Below, in pieces: positions 62,070 through 64,000 of a stretch of DNA of 64,000 nt. Within the stretch, counting starts at the first letter, position 1. Each line of letters begins with the position of its first letter. Source of the stretch: Clavaria fumosa (Eukaryota; Basidiomycota; Agaricomycetes; Agaricales; Clavariaceae); the NCBI GenBank assembly GCA_951802425.1, contig OX637804.1, positions 2,837,044 through 2,901,043 of the forward strand. The letters are read 5' to 3'. The notes under the pieces are model-generated. The model worked only from the letters and a program-made list of their open reading frames with translations, did no database searches and was not told where the DNA came from. The position numbers and the translations under genes are program-made.

Positions 62070-64000
62070 TTAGGTTAGTTAGGTTAGTTAGGTTAGTTAG
62101 GTTAGTTAGGTTAGGTTAGTTAGGTTAGTTAGGTTAGTTAGGTTAGTTAGGTTAGGTAGTTAGGTTAGTTAGGTTAGGTTAGGTTAGTTAGTTAGGTTAG
62201 TTAGGTTAGTTAGGTTAGTTTAGGTTAGTTAGGTTAGTTAGGTTAGGTTAGGTTAGGTTAGGTTAGTTAGGTTAGTTAGGTTAGGTTAGGTTAGTTAGGT
62301 TAGTTAGGTTAGTTAGGTTAGTTAGGGTTAGGTTAGTTAGGTTAGTTAGGTTAGTTAGTTAGTTAGGTTAGGTTAGTTAGGTTAGTTAGGTTAGTTAGGT
62401 TAGTTAGGTTAGGTTAGTTAGGTTAGGTTAGTTAGGTTAGTTAGGTTAGTTAGGTAGTTAGGTTAGGTTAGTTAGTTAGGTTAGTTAGGTTAGGTTAGTT
62501 AGGTTAGGTTAGTTAGGTTAGTTAGGTTAGTTTAGGTTATTAGGTTAGGTTAGTTAGGTTAGTTAGGTTAGGTTAGTTAGGTTAGGTTAGGTTAGGGTTA
62601 GGTTAGTTAGGTTAGTTAGGTTAGGTTAGGTTAGGTTAGTTAGGTTAGTTAGGTTAGGTTAGTTAGGTTAGTTAGGTTAGTTAGGTTAGTAGTTAGGTTA
62701 GTTAGGTTTAGGTTAGTTAGGTTAGGTTAGTTAGGTTAGTTAGTTAGGTTAGTTAGGTTAGTTAGGTTAGTTAGGTTAGTTAGGTTAGTTAGTTAGGTTA
62801 GTTAGTTAGGTTAGGTTAGTTAGGTTAGTTAGGTTAGTTAGGTTAGTTAGGTTAGTTAGGTAGTTAGTTAGTTAGTTAGGTTAGTTAGGTTAGTTAGGTT
62901 AGTTAGGTTAGTTAGGTTAGTTAGGTTAGTTAGGTAGTTAGGTTTAGTTAGGTTAGTTAGGGTTAGTTAGGTAGTTTAGGTTAGTTAGGTTAGTTAGGGT
63001 TAGTTAGGTTAGTTAGGTTAGTTAGGTTAGTGTTAGTTAGGTTAGTTAGGTTAGTTAGGTTAGTTAGGTTAGGTTAGTTAGGTTAGGTTAGTTAGGTTAG
63101 GTTAGGTTAGTTAGGTTAGGTTAGTTAGGTTAGGTTAGTTAGGTTAGTTAGGTTAGTTAGGTTAGTTAGGTTAGTTAGGTTTAGGTTAGTTAGGTTAGGT
63201 TAGGTTAGTTAGGTTAGTTAGGTTAGTTAGGTTAGTTAGGTTAGTTAGGTTAGTTAGGTTAGTTAGGTTAGTTAGGTTAGGTTAGTTAGGTTAGTTAGGT
63301 TAGGTTAGGTTAGTTAGGTTAGTTAGGTTAGGTTAGGTTAGTTAGGTTAGGTTAGTTAGGTTAGGTTAGTTAGGTTAGTTAGTTAGGTTAGTTAGGTTAG
63401 TTAGGTTAGTTAGGTTAGGTTAGTTAGTTAGTTAGGTTAGTTAGGTTAGTTAGGTTAGTTAGGTTAGTTAGGTTAGTTAGGTTAGTTAGGTTAGTTAGGT
63501 TTAGGTTAGGTTAGTTAGGTTAGGTTAGTTAGTTAGGTTAGTTAGGTTAGTTAGGTTAGTTAGGTTAGTTAGGTAGTTAGGTAGGTTAGGTTAGTTAGGT
63601 TAGTTAGGTTAGTTAGGTTTAGTTAGGTTAGTTAGGTAGTTAGGTTAGTGGTTAGTGTAGTTTGTTTTAGGTTAGGTTAGTTAGGTTAGTTAGGTTAGTT
63701 AGGTTAGTTAGGTTAGTTAGGTTAGGTTAGGTTAGGTTAGTTAGGTTAGTTAGGTTAGTTAGGTTAGTTAGGTTAGTTAGGTTAGGTTAGTTAGGTTAGT
63801 TAGGTTAGTTAGGTTAGTTAGGTTAGTTTTAGGTTAGGTTAGTTAGGTTAGTTAGGTTAGTTAGGTTAGGTTAGTTAGGTTAGGTTAGTTAGGTTAGTTA
63901 GGTTAGTTAGGTTAGTTAGGTTAGTTAGGTTAGTTAGGTTAGGTTAGTTAGGTTAGTTAGGTTAGTTAGGTTAGTTAGGTTAGTTAGGTTAGTTAGGTTA
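62070..64000 (+). repeat. Telomere-like TTAGG/TTAG array, probable right chromosome end
   Basis: About 1.93 kb of tandem repeats up to the last base. The main unit is 9 nt, TTAGGTTAG (that is TTAGG plus TTAG), interrupted by extra TTAGG units. Rare TTAGGG occurs (for example near 62327, 62593 and 62959), and there are single-base irregularities and one disordered spot near 63645-63670. The G-rich strand runs 5'-3' to the window edge, the polarity of a right telomere. It could also be an internal telomere-like block if the chromosome continues. Fungal telomeres are mostly TTAGGG, so the unit is unusual. Confidence 0.8.

Noticed and set aside
1..64000. tRNA, rRNA or bacterial-type operons and ribosome binding sites
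   Set aside because: I saw no tRNA-like cloverleaf or rRNA sequence, and intron-bearing genes rule out a bacterial reading of the window.

Overview
The window looks like the end of a filamentous fungal chromosome, most likely a basidiomycete of the Agaricomycete type. The evidence is short spliceosomal introns (47-81 bp) with GT..AG ends and CTGAT/TAAC-like branch points, a RecQ-family telomere-linked helicase with an N-terminal DUF3505-like zinc region, fungal Ty1/copia and Ty3/gypsy remnants, and a right end made of about 1.9 kb of TTAGG/TTAG repeats whose G-rich strand points to the window edge. The species cannot be named from the sequence.

Layout. 1-9.1 kb is the only clearly genic part. 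It holds a divergent pair: an intact seven-exon RecQ-type helicase on the minus strand (6333 to 706, 1763 residues in my model) and an unknown seven-exon gene for an acidic, lysine-rich protein on the plus strand (6816-9082, 629 residues). They share a 482 bp intergenic region with a perfect TGACGTCA site. 9.1-11.4 kb is a string of minisatellites (99, 15 and 86 bp units, and a degenerate AATAGCG-rich array). 11,433-26,768 is a 651 bp satellite of about 23.6 copies with no difference seen between copies.

26.8-50.3 kb is a graveyard of repeats: a 1.2 kb solo LTR with a perfect 5 bp target duplication, other copies and fragments of that LTR, two copies of a spliced zinc-knuckle gene (one apparently intact), a decayed copia element, decayed gypsy gag and RT pieces, two foldback elements (one a near-perfect palindrome with 867 bp arms), a 21 bp minisatellite, and a lone diverged relative of the 651 bp satellite monomer. 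50,274-62,069 is a 113 bp satellite of about 104 copies whose plus strand has only one C per unit. It runs directly into the telomere-like array at about 62,070-64,000.

The parts most worth a second look are the telomere-proximal pair (G-skewed 113 bp satellite joined to a 9+5 nt telomere-like repeat instead of TTAGGG), the helicase gene, which may act on such ends, and the long foldback elements. Gene models come from hand-checked splice sites and phase. Family calls rest on motifs and were not checked against a database.
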